NCBI GenBank assembly: GCA_002304935.1
Contig: DBPS01000012.1
Coordinates: 74,928-90,285, forward strand
Length of the DNA stretch: 15,358 nucleotides
Origin: Candidatus Humimicrobium oleiphilum
Lineage (GTDB): Bacteria; Actinomycetota; Humimicrobiia; Humimicrobiales; Humimicrobiaceae
Direction: 5' to 3'
In this document: piece by piece, positions 1 through 6,239 of the stretch
Position numbering within the stretch: position 1 is the first letter of the stretch
Layout: the number at the start of each line of letters is the position of its first letter
Notes under the pieces: generated by a model
The model's database searches: none
Seen by the model: only the letters and a program-made list of their open reading frames with translations
Told to the model about the DNA's origin: nothing
Program-made: the position numbers and the translations under genes

Positions 1-36
1 CCAGTATAACATTTGGAAAAAATTTTTAGTACTTTA

Positions 37-791
37 ATGATTATGGACACTTTTATTGAAAATTTTATTATACCTGTTTTACATCCGTTCAGACTGGATC
101 TTACAGTGTGGGCTTTGAAAAGAACTCCGGAAAATCATATGGAATCCTGGGATGGAAATAAATATTCACGGGTTCTTTTGATTAAAAATACTATTTGCAG
201 AATCGAAGTTATTCAAAATGACATAAAGCTGGAAGTAAAAGTAACAAGCAATCGGAAAATTGAAAATATTGATAAGATAATTTTCTCAAAGTTGAAAAAT
301 ATGCTGGGGATAGAAAAAAATTTAAATTGTTTTTACAAGATGTCTTTTAGAGATAACCGCCTCAAATTACTTTCTGAAAAATTCAGGGGTTTCAGACCAC
401 CCTTTTTCCCAATGTTTTTGAAGCCGAAATAAATGCTATTTCATGTCAGCAGTTAAGCCTGAGGTTTAGAATTACATTACTAAACAAATTATCTCAAAGA
501 TATGGCCAGAAGTTTGAAGAAAAACATTTCCGAAATTTTGCATTTCCCGGTCCCGGGAACTTAAAAGATATATCCCTAAAAGAAATGAAAAAAATGGGTT
601 TCAGCTTTAACAAGGCCAGAGCTATAAAAGAGCTGGCAGCAGCCGTTTTTGAGAAAAAAATTGATTTGACGATAATAAAAAAAATGCCTGATGAGGAAGT
701 AAAGAAAATTACTTCATCCTGGAACCCATATGCCGACGTGGTATATTTTCATTTACTGTTAAATAAATTGGAAAAAATGGGGGCTATATAA
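37..791 (+). pseudogene. Broken AlkA-type DNA-3-methyladenine glycosylase
   Basis: Base-excision-repair glycosylase remnant in two frames. The first part (from ATG 37; a TTG at 13 is also possible, and neither has a clear ribosome site) reads HPFRLDLTVWALKR and SWDGNKYSRVL, typical of the N-terminal domain of these enzymes, up to FRGFRPPFFP. The frame then closes with TAA at 430-432. The neighbouring frame continues the same protein without a gap: NVFEAEINAISCQQLSLR, matching the family's FEA.v.AI.cQQ.sl segment. One base therefore seems lost in the T5/C3 run at 403-410. Further on, MPDEEV is followed almost at once by KKITSSWNPYADVVYFHLLL, which is the family's extreme C-terminus. The helix-hairpin-helix (G-x-G-x-W-T-A) and the catalytic Asp segment, about 45-50 residues, are missing by an in-frame deletion near 695-715. 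The frameshift alone could be a sequencing error, but the deletion removes the active site, so the gene is judged dead. Confidence 0.85.
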
Positions 792-1071
792 ATATTTTTT
801 AAATCAAAGGTAAAAATTTTTATTTTTTTCATTACATAAGATTGATTTCGATGACAGGCTGACACCGGAAAGATGGGGCAGCGCAGATGAAACTGCATAG
901 TCTTCAGATTATCAGTATTACTGTTTTTAAGAAAATAAGCTATTTGTTTGATATTATTCCGTATCAATATTATTAAAATAGCGCACTAAATTATTGGTAA
1001 AAAAGCCTTAATTTTATATAATACAAAAGAATATCTTTTTAACATTGTTTTTGCTAAAATTTAGCACAGTC
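792..1071. other. Intergenic stretch with no recognised gene
   Basis: About 280 bases between the glycosylase remnant and tRNA-Leu. Most is AT-rich with stops in all frames. A less AT-rich patch at about 848-900 reads DFDDRLTPERWGSADETA before a stop and may be a scrap of a decayed gene, but I cannot name it. The last 20 bases hold the putative -10 box of tRNA-Leu. Confidence 0.5.
1055..1060 (+). promoter_or_regulatory. Putative -10 box of tRNA-Leu
   Basis: TAAAAT ends 11 bases before the first base of the tRNA. The same 11-base distance separates TATAAT boxes from tRNA-Ser(TGA) and tRNA-Ser(GCT) in this window, which makes a chance match less likely in such AT-rich DNA. No convincing -35 box is visible. 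Confidence 0.4.
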
Positions 1072-1158
1072 GGGCGGATGGCGGAATTGGCAGACGCGCT
1101 AGGTTCAGGACCTAGTGTTCGCAAGGACATGGGGGTTCAAGTCCCCCTTCGCCCACCA
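1072..1158 (+). tRNA. tRNA-Leu (anticodon CAG)
   Basis: Full cloverleaf with encoded CCA. The acceptor strand GGGCGGA pairs with TTCGCCC (one G-U pair), the discriminator is A1155 and CCA lies at 1156-1158. The anticodon stem CTAGG/CCTAG encloses loop TTCAGGA with anticodon CAG at 1106-1108, reading CUG. A long variable arm (TGTTCGCAAGGACA region) marks a class II tRNA. The T-arm is GGGGG-TTCAAGT-CCCCC. Its 3' end from C1138 is repeated 157 bases downstream. Confidence 0.96.
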
Positions 1159-1160
1159 TT
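1138..1160 (+). repeat. Direct repeat, tRNA-Leu 3' end, copy 1
   Basis: The 23 bases covering the end of the T-loop, the T-stem 3' strand, the acceptor 3' strand, CCA and two further bases recur exactly at 1295-1317. This copy is part of the intact tRNA. After one mismatch the next five bases (ATATT) also agree. Confidence 0.95.
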
Positions 1161-1193
1161 GATATTATAGTAAAAAGATTAGGGTAAAGTATT

Positions 1194-1315
1194 AAAAATA
1201 TGCCATAAGTGCATATTTTTTGGGACTTGAAAGGACGGATTGAATGTAATGAAAGAGTCCGCGTCTCTGCAGCGAGTGAAGCGAGACGAAAGAACAAGTC
1301 CCCCTTCGCCCACCA
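1194..1315 (+). ncRNA. tRNA-associated three-way-junction RNA element (Leu copy)
   Basis: A structured segment behind tRNA-Leu, closely similar to the one behind tRNA-Arg (6006-6132). From 5' to 3': a perfect 10-bp AT-rich hairpin (1194-1203 with 1211-1220, 7-base loop); one spacer base; closing stem P1 GGGACTTG (1222-1229) with CAAGTCCC (1295-1302); junction AAAGGA; P2 CGGATT (1236-1241) with AGTCCG (1256-1261); directly adjoining P3 CGTCTC (1262-1267) with GAGACG (1283-1288); junction AAAGAA; then the P1 3' strand, which is the first part of a copied tRNA 3' end. There is no open reading frame of note. The fold is read by eye but supported by compensated differences between the copies. I do not recognise the RNA family; rtT RNA of E. 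coli tyrT is the nearest layout I know and shares no evident sequence. Transcription from the tRNA promoter is an inference. Confidence 0.75.
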
Positions 1316-1317
1316 TT
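1295..1317 (+). repeat. Direct repeat, tRNA-Leu 3' end, copy 2
   Basis: Exact second copy of 1138-1160. It includes CCA but has no tRNA 5' part in front of it; its first eight bases form the 3' strand of the element's closing stem P1. Confidence 0.95.
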
Positions 1318-1377
1318 AATATTGATTTGATTAAACAGAGCTTGTATTGCTCTCATTTTTTCTCCGGAGAGAATTAA

Positions 1378-2406
1378 TTGGAAAAGAAAAGCAGAAAAGA
1401 ACCCATTATTACTTTGATAATAATGCTTATTATAGCAGCAGTTATTGTAAGCTGGATAACCGGACTGTGGAGTTGTGAAAATGGCAAGAAAAATTTAAAT
1501 GAACAGAAAAAATTATCTATTGCAGACTATGTAAATTCAGTTTCAGTTTTAATTCAGCATTCAAACAAGACAGCTGTCAATTATTTTATCCTTATTAATC
1601 AGGTAAAAGATATAACAAGAGAAGAACTTGACAAGAATCTCTCAGATATAATCGAAGAAAGCAAGATAAACCTTCAAAACTGTGATGAGATGAATCCACC
1701 TGAATCTTTTGAGGTTGCCCACGGGTATCTTAAGCTGGTTCTTGATTTAAGGACAAAAGCATATGAAAACTTCAAGCCTGCTCTTTTTAATGCCTTGCAG
1801 AATATCGGTGAAGAAATAGCTGTATCTCAAATTACAAATTCATTTCTTAATATGTATATGAGTGATGAAATATACAAATATTTTCAGGACGAAATAAAAA
1901 CAGCAGGAGAAAATATCGAAATCAATAATCTTACGATTTTAAGCTCAAAGATTCTTAAGGAAAATGAGCTGATAGATCCTGAGAATGTCGCTAAATTTAT
2001 AAACGATATTAAAACCGTGGCCAGCCTTCAGGAAAGAAGAGGAATGGCTTTGATAACTGATTCTATTGAATTTAATCCACGCATCATAAATCAGCAGGGC
2101 GAATATCTTATTCTTGCCAAGGGTAATGAAGTGAGTGTTACAATGATAGTTGAAAACCAGGGTAATGTTTCTGAAAAAGATGTAATAGTAGTAATGAGCT
2201 ACAGCACCGAAGACAATCCCAAAGCAGACGAAAAAACATATACAATTGCTTCAATTGAGCCTTCTGAACAAAAATCAGTTACCATATCAGGATTTCAGGC
2301 ATTCCCGGGATTAAGATGCAGTATGTCTATTGAGGTAAAACCTGTTCAGGGAGAAAGTGTTCTTACAAATAATACTGCTTCGTATAAATTTATGGTTGAG
2401 AAATAG
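1378..2406 (+). CDS. Membrane-anchored protein with CARDB-like domain
   Basis: 342 residues starting at TTG, chosen because GGAGAG (1366-1371) lies six bases upstream. Residues about 9-30 form one hydrophobic helix after a basic N-terminus (KKSRK), so the protein is probably an N-in anchor with the bulk outside the membrane. Residues about 40-235 look mainly helical and match no family I know. Residues about 240-340 look like a CARDB/Ig-type beta domain: alternating strands around VSVTMIVENQGNVSEKDVIVV, then an IASIEPSEQKSVTISG turn and a terminal LTNNTASYKFMV strand, as in extracellular adhesion-type modules. The next gene is also a membrane-anchored envelope protein, which suggests a cell-surface role. 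Function is unknown; the domain call is by pattern only. Confidence 0.75.
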   Translation: MEKKSRKEPIITLIIMLIIAAVIVSWITGLWSCENGKKNLNEQKKLSIADYVNSVSVLIQHSNKTAVNYFILINQVKDITREELDKNLSDIIEESKINLQNCDEMNPPESFEVAHGYLKLVLDLRTKAYENFKPALFNALQNIGEEIAVSQITNSFLNMYMSDEIYKYFQDEIKTAGENIEINNLTILSSKILKENELIDPENVAKFINDIKTVASLQERRGMALITDSIEFNPRIINQQGEYLILAKGNEVSVTMIVENQGNVSEKDVIVVMSYSTEDNPKADEKTYTIASIEPSEQKSVTISGFQAFPGLRCSMSIEVKPVQGESVLTNNTASYKFMVEK

Positions 2407-2447
2407 AAAAGATCATTATATTCTGAATCCCTTGAATTTTTTTTAAG

Positions 2448-2467
2448 GTAAAATCTAAAAATTTTAC
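2448..2467 (+). terminator. Weak AT-rich hairpin after the CARDB gene
   Basis: GTAAAAT pairs with ATTTTAC around a six-base loop, 41 bases after the stop codon, followed by TTATTTATG. The stem is AT-rich and the T-tract poor, so terminator activity is doubtful. Confidence 0.25.
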
Positions 2468-2501
2468 TTATTTATGATTTCATATATAATATTTTAAGCA
2501 T

Positions 2502-2529
2502 TTGCATAATTGTAATTATTTGTTATAAA
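2502..2529 (+). promoter_or_regulatory. Putative promoter of the M23 peptidase gene
   Basis: TTGCAT (2502-2507), a 16-base spacer and TATAAA (2524-2529). The ATG at 2541 begins 12 bases after the -10 box and no Shine-Dalgarno sequence precedes it, so the transcript may be nearly leaderless. The AT-richness makes chance matches likely. Confidence 0.35.
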
Positions 2530-2540
2530 ATTTCTTAATA

Positions 2541-3485
2541 ATGAATGAAGAAAAAAATAAGATATACACATTAATCATATATTCCGGACCAAAGGACAGG
2601 ATAAAGAAGCTTTCTTTCTCCCAGAATCTTTTAAGGTTTATTTATGTTTTTGTAATCATAGTGGTTGCAGCAGTAGCTATCCTTGTTTCAAATCTTTATA
2701 TAACCAGGCAGAAACTTAATGAAAAGATTGCCGAGATAGAGAGAATCGAGTACAAAATAAACTATAAAGAAGTAGAGCTTGTAAATCTTGAAAAAAAGAC
2801 AAGTGAGATACAGTCAAAGACAAAATTACTGGAGAATTACCTGAAAGAAGTTGAAGAGCTCGACAAACTGGTAAGAAATATTACAGGACAGGGTGGTTAT
2901 GAAGGAGAAGTGACTATTTACGATAACGGACTTAATGCCGATTTGGAATTATTAACTGATCCTGATGAAATTTTTTATTATACCCTTGATCAGGAAGAAG
3001 AGCTTGAAGATATAAGTTCAATGCTTGATGACCTTTTAAGCAAAGCTCCTGATCTTGCTGTAAGTCTTGAAAATGATAAGAAAAATATGGAAGACTATAT
3101 ATATGTCATGGAGCATACACCTTCAATATGGCCTACATGGGGAAGAACTACTTCTACTTTTAACGAAAGAAGATGGGGCAGCATACATAAAGGTCTTGAT
3201 ATAGCAAACAGTACCGGAATACCTATTTCAGCGACTGCATCAGGTGTAGTTATTTATTCTGGCTGGCATAGCGGATATGGCAAAAAAGTTGTTATTTATC
3301 ATATGGATAAATATACGACAGTCTACGCTCATTTAAATGATATATATGTAAATGTCGGAGACAAGGTTACGCAGGGCCAGATAATAGGAGAAATGGGAAG
3401 TACCGGAAGGAGCACAGGTCCTCACCTGCATTATGAAGTATATGTTAACGGAGTTCCGCATAATCCTAAAGATTTTCTTCCCTAG
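2541..3485 (+). CDS. M23 family peptidase, membrane-anchored with coiled coil
   Basis: 314-residue predicted peptidoglycan endopeptidase or cell-wall regulator acting outside the membrane. The N-terminus (KDRIKKLSFSQNLLRF) is basic, followed by a membrane helix at about 33-52. A charged coiled coil covers about 55-112 and an acidic linker follows. The LytM/M23 domain occupies about 196-314. The zinc ligands of active members are all present: H216 and D220 in HKGLD, and H297 in HLH (H295-L-H297). H264 in YAHL is the usual catalytic partner. The end VPHNPKDFLP is typical of the family. Because the ligands are intact it is probably an active enzyme, not an EnvC/NlpD-like activator. No ribosome site is visible before the ATG. 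It lies between the CARDB protein and pheA. Confidence 0.93.
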   Translation: MNEEKNKIYTLIIYSGPKDRIKKLSFSQNLLRFIYVFVIIVVAAVAILVSNLYITRQKLNEKIAEIERIEYKINYKEVELVNLEKKTSEIQSKTKLLENYLKEVEELDKLVRNITGQGGYEGEVTIYDNGLNADLELLTDPDEIFYYTLDQEEELEDISSMLDDLLSKAPDLAVSLENDKKNMEDYIYVMEHTPSIWPTWGRTTSTFNERRWGSIHKGLDIANSTGIPISATASGVVIYSGWHSGYGKKVVIYHMDKYTTVYAHLNDIYVNVGDKVTQGQIIGEMGSTGRSTGPHLHYEVYVNGVPHNPKDFLP

Positions 3486-3534
3486 ACATATTCTCCTTAA
3501 TTAATAATCATAATATTTTTTTAAAAAACAAGTC

Positions 3535-4371
3535 ATGAAAAAAATATCGTATCTTGGACCAAGAGGCACATTTACCGAAGAAGCACTTTTTAGCTTTTAT
3601 GAGAATACCGGAGAAATAACAGCAGAACCACTGGGGACAATAGTAGAAGTAATTAAAAGCATAGACAGAGGTGATTCTGATGAAGGCCTTATACCTATTG
3701 AAAACTCGCTTGAAGGTTCGGTTAATATTACTCAGGATATTCTTACTTTCGAGAGTGAAGCCAAAATAATAAGGGAAATCACCATACCTATCAGGCATTA
3801 TCTGATCGGCAAAAAAAATGCCAGTTTGAAAAAAATCAAGAAAGTGATTTCACACCCTCATGCAACTGCTCAGTGCAGATCTTTTTTAAACAATAAGCTG
3901 CCTGGTGTGGAAATAGTTGCTGCCAACAGCACAGCTGAGGCAGTAAAAAAAATACTGGATTTTGATGATGATTTTGCTGCCATAGGCACAAAAGTTGCTG
4001 CAGAGCTTTATGGTCTTCATATTATGGAGAAGGATATAGAGGATTCCAGAGATAATAAAACAAGGTTTGTTTTTATTGGGAATTATATTCCGCAAAAAAC
4101 CGGGCAGGATAAGACTTCAATAGTCTGTTTCCTGAAAAAAGACAAACCTGGAAGCCTGTATAAGATATTGAAAGAATTTGCAGACAGAGAAATAAATCTG
4201 ACAAAAATAGAATCAAGACCTGCAAGAAAAAATATAGGAGACTATGTTTTTATGATAGATCTTGAAGGTCATCTGCATGAAAAGAAAGTTTTTGAAGGTA
4301 TCGAATCTTTAAGGCGAAATGTATATATGATAAAAATACTTGGTTCTTATCCTGTATGGAAAGAATCATAA
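3535..4371 (+). CDS. pheA: Prephenate dehydratase
   Basis: 278-residue cytoplasmic enzyme converting prephenate to phenylpyruvate in phenylalanine synthesis. It is the monofunctional form: there is no chorismate mutase domain in front. Catalytic-domain motifs are YLGPRGTFTEEA (6-17), IPIENSLEGSV (53-63), SHPHATAQC (106-114) and the family's TRF motif in NKTRFVFIG (174-182), whose Thr is catalytic. An ACT regulatory domain follows (about 194-270) with PGSLYKIL and ESRP, the site of phenylalanine feedback binding in relatives. Size is normal. The gene ends 33 bases before serS, so the two are probably cotranscribed. No strong ribosome site precedes the ATG. Confidence 0.96.
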   Translation: MKKISYLGPRGTFTEEALFSFYENTGEITAEPLGTIVEVIKSIDRGDSDEGLIPIENSLEGSVNITQDILTFESEAKIIREITIPIRHYLIGKKNASLKKIKKVISHPHATAQCRSFLNNKLPGVEIVAANSTAEAVKKILDFDDDFAAIGTKVAAELYGLHIMEKDIEDSRDNKTRFVFIGNYIPQKTGQDKTSIVCFLKKDKPGSLYKILKEFADREINLTKIESRPARKNIGDYVFMIDLEGHLHEKKVFEGIESLRRNVYMIKILGSYPVWKES

Positions 4372-4404
4372 AAATTGTAAATAAGGATAATCGGGAGAAA
4401 AGAA

Positions 4405-5676
4405 TTGATAGATATTGATTTATTCAGGAAAAATCCTGAAATCTTCAGAGAAGAAATAAAGAAAAGAAATATGAAGATAAATATTGATGAGGATCTTGAG
4501 TTTGACGCTGCCAGAAGAAAGCTTATTTCTGAGGTTGATGAATTAAGAGCTTTAAAAAATGAAAATTCCAAGAAAATGCCAAAACTTTCAGGCAGTGAAA
4601 GAGAGCTTGCAATATCAGAAATGAAAAAAATAAATGAACGTCTTGACAGTATGGAAAAAGAGTTGCAGGAGAAGAATGAGGATTTTAATTCAAGACTTGC
4701 CAATTATCCCAATATCTCACACAAAACAGCTCCGGTCGGCAGGGATGAAAATGATAACGTACCCATATTTTTTTATGGCAATAAACCAGAATTTGATTTT
4801 GAAATTAAAAATCATATAGAACTTGGAAAGTCACTTGATATTTTAGACGATGAAAAAGGCGCCCAGGTAAGTGGTGCAAGATTTGTATATTTAAAAAATG
4901 AGGCAGTTTTTCTTGAATTTGCATTAATCAATTATGTCTTAAATATACTTTATTCTAAAGGTTTTTCTCCAGTAATACCTCCTGTCCTTGTAAAAGAAAG
5001 AGCTATGTACGGGACAGGTTTTCTGCCAGCAGAGAAAAATCAGTACTACAAGATAGAATCTGATGAACTTTATCTTGTGGGAACTGCTGAAGTCCCTCTG
5101 TGCAGTTATCATGCAGATGATATCCTGGAAATGAATTCTCTTCCAGTAAAATACTGTGGCTTTTCAACCTGTTTCAGAAGGGAAGCCGGAAGCTACGGTA
5201 AAGACATGGGAGGAATGTTCCGCGTTCATCAGTTTGATAAAATTGAGATGTTTATTTTTTCGCGTCCTGAAAACTCATGGGATGATTATGAATTTTTAAG
5301 AGAAACTCTTGAAGAAATATTCAGAGGGCTTGGTTTTCACTATAGGATACTTAATATGTGCACCGGCGATATCGGTAGCCCTAATGCCAAAAAGTATGAT
5401 CTTGAAGCATGGCTGCCAGGCCAGGGAGCATACAGAGAACTTGCTTCATGCAGCAATGATACAGACTATCAGGCAAGAAGATTAAACATAAAGTATAAAG
5501 ATAATGATAACAATAAGGATTTTGTCCATACGATGAACAGCACCGCCTGTGCGGTAGGAAGGACTCTTATTGCTATATACGAGAATTACCAGGACTCAAA
5601 AGGTAATATAAGAATTCCTGAAGTTCTTCTGCCTTATATGAATGGCATTGAGATAATATCTGCTAAGAAAAAATAA
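4405..5676 (+). CDS. serS: Seryl-tRNA synthetase
   Basis: 423-residue class II synthetase charging tRNA-Ser with serine. The TTG start is supported by GGGAG at 4393-4397, seven bases upstream, and by the family N-terminus MIDIDLFRKNPE. Residues about 26-100 form the long antiparallel coiled-coil arm that grips the variable arm of tRNA-Ser. The catalytic domain carries GTAEVPL (226-232), motif 2 FRREAGSYGKD (257-267), HQFDKIEMF (275-283) and motif 3 NSTACAVGRTLIAIYEN (378-394). Length is standard. It follows pheA closely and is followed 66 bases later by a tRNA-Ser gene, its own substrate. Actinomycetota often keep pheA and serS close together. Confidence 0.97.
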   Translation: MIDIDLFRKNPEIFREEIKKRNMKINIDEDLEFDAARRKLISEVDELRALKNENSKKMPKLSGSERELAISEMKKINERLDSMEKELQEKNEDFNSRLANYPNISHKTAPVGRDENDNVPIFFYGNKPEFDFEIKNHIELGKSLDILDDEKGAQVSGARFVYLKNEAVFLEFALINYVLNILYSKGFSPVIPPVLVKERAMYGTGFLPAEKNQYYKIESDELYLVGTAEVPLCSYHADDILEMNSLPVKYCGFSTCFRREAGSYGKDMGGMFRVHQFDKIEMFIFSRPENSWDDYEFLRETLEEIFRGLGFHYRILNMCTGDIGSPNAKKYDLEAWLPGQGAYRELASCSNDTDYQARRLNIKYKDNDNNKDFVHTMNSTACAVGRTLIAIYENYQDSKGNIRIPEVLLPYMNGIEIISAKKK

Positions 5677-5724
5677 TCCTCATAATTATTTAAGTATTTT
5701 ATTTTATTTAAGTATTTTTTTTAT

Positions 5725-5730
5725 TATAAT
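5725..5730 (+). promoter_or_regulatory. Putative -10 box of tRNA-Ser(TGA)
   Basis: Perfect TATAAT ending 11 bases before the tRNA, the same distance as for two other tRNAs here. No -35 box is evident, and readthrough from serS is equally possible. Confidence 0.45.
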
Positions 5731-5741
5731 AGTTCTCTGCC

Positions 5742-5831
5742 GGAGAGGTGGCAGAGCGGTTGAATGCGGCGGTCTTGAAAACCGTTGAGGGTTTGTGCCC
5801 TCCGTGAGTTCGAATCTCACCCTCTCCGCCA
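5742..5831 (+). tRNA. tRNA-Ser (anticodon TGA)
   Basis: Class II cloverleaf with encoded CCA. Acceptor GGAGAGG pairs with CCTCTCC, discriminator G5828. The anticodon loop CTTGAAA holds TGA at 5776-5778, reading UCA. A long variable arm with GAGGG/CCCTC and the T-arm GTGAG-TTCGAAT-CTCAC complete it. The 63 bases between it and tRNA-Arg contain no copy of its 3' end. Confidence 0.97.
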
Positions 5832-5894
5832 TTCTATAATTATCTTTGGTAATATCGCTGAATTTAAATTTATTATTTGAAAAATAATATTTTT

Positions 5895-5971
5895 GCGCCC
5901 GTAGCTCAACTGGATAGAGCGTCGGACTACGAATCCGCAGGCTGGGGGTTCGAATCCCTCCGGGTGCGCCA
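5895..5971 (+). tRNA. tRNA-Arg (anticodon ACG)
   Basis: Acceptor GCGCCCG pairs with CGGGTGC (one G-U), discriminator G5968, CCA at 5969-5971. D-stem GCTC/GAGC. Anticodon loop CTACGAA with ACG at 5929-5931, reading CGU (and CGC/CGA after A-to-I editing). The anticodon stem TCGGA/TCCGC has a T-C mismatch at its outermost pair (27-43). T-arm GGGGG-TTCGAAT-CCCTC. Its 3' end is repeated 161 bases downstream. It is probably cotranscribed with the preceding tRNA-Ser. Confidence 0.96.
5951..5971 (+). repeat. Direct repeat, tRNA-Arg 3' end, copy 1
   Basis: The last 21 bases of tRNA-Arg, from within the T-loop through CCA, recur exactly at 6112-6132. The repeat starts at the same T-loop position as the tRNA-Leu repeat. 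Confidence 0.95.
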
Positions 5972-6005
5972 TACTTTAGAAATTTGGATTTGACTATACC
6001 GGAGA

Positions 6006-6132
6006 GTTAAAATATGCCGGTGACATATTTTAACCGGGATTCGAAAGGACGGACTGAGTGTATGCGAAGGAGTCCGCGGCTCTGCAGCGAATCGAAGATG
6101 AGACGAAAGACCGAATCCCTCCGGGTGCGCCA
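6006..6132 (+). ncRNA. tRNA-associated three-way-junction RNA element (Arg copy)
   Basis: Second copy of the element seen after tRNA-Leu. A perfect 11-bp AT-rich hairpin (6006-6016 with 6024-6034, 7-base loop) is followed after one base by P1 GGGATTCG (6036-6043), pairing with CGAATCCC (6112-6119). Junction AAAGGA; P2 CGGACT (6050-6055) with AGTCCG (6071-6076); P3 6077-6082 with 6100-6105 (one G-A mismatch); junction AAAGAC. Conserved stretches with the Leu copy include GAAAGGACGGA, GAGTCCGCG, CTCTGCAGCGA and GAGACGAAAGA. The upstream hairpin stems differ in sequence but keep type, loop size and spacing. It ends in a copy of the tRNA-Arg 3' end, and the STAND gene starts 107 bases later. Nature and function are unknown. 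Confidence 0.75.
6112..6132 (+). repeat. Direct repeat, tRNA-Arg 3' end, copy 2
   Basis: Exact copy of 5951-5971, including CCA, without a tRNA body in front. Its first eight bases form the 3' strand of P1. Confidence 0.95.
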
Positions 6133-6239
6133 GATAAAAAGATATTTATGAGACTGATGATTTGCAAATTACTGAAAATTGCCAGGGATCTTCTTTATTT
6201 AAAGAGCCTTTCTTTAGTGACCCTGAAGGAGTCCGCAGT

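Noticed and set aside
1222..1302. Element as a hammerhead ribozyme
   Set aside because: It has three helices, but the junction strands AAAGGA, none and AAAGAA lack the CUGANGA core and NUH cleavage site.
6162..6239. Upstream TTG start extending the STAND protein by 26 residues
   Set aside because: No ribosome site precedes it, whereas ATG 6240 has AAGGAG at eight bases and begins right at the DUF4062 domain (MKWQNVYIFISSTF).
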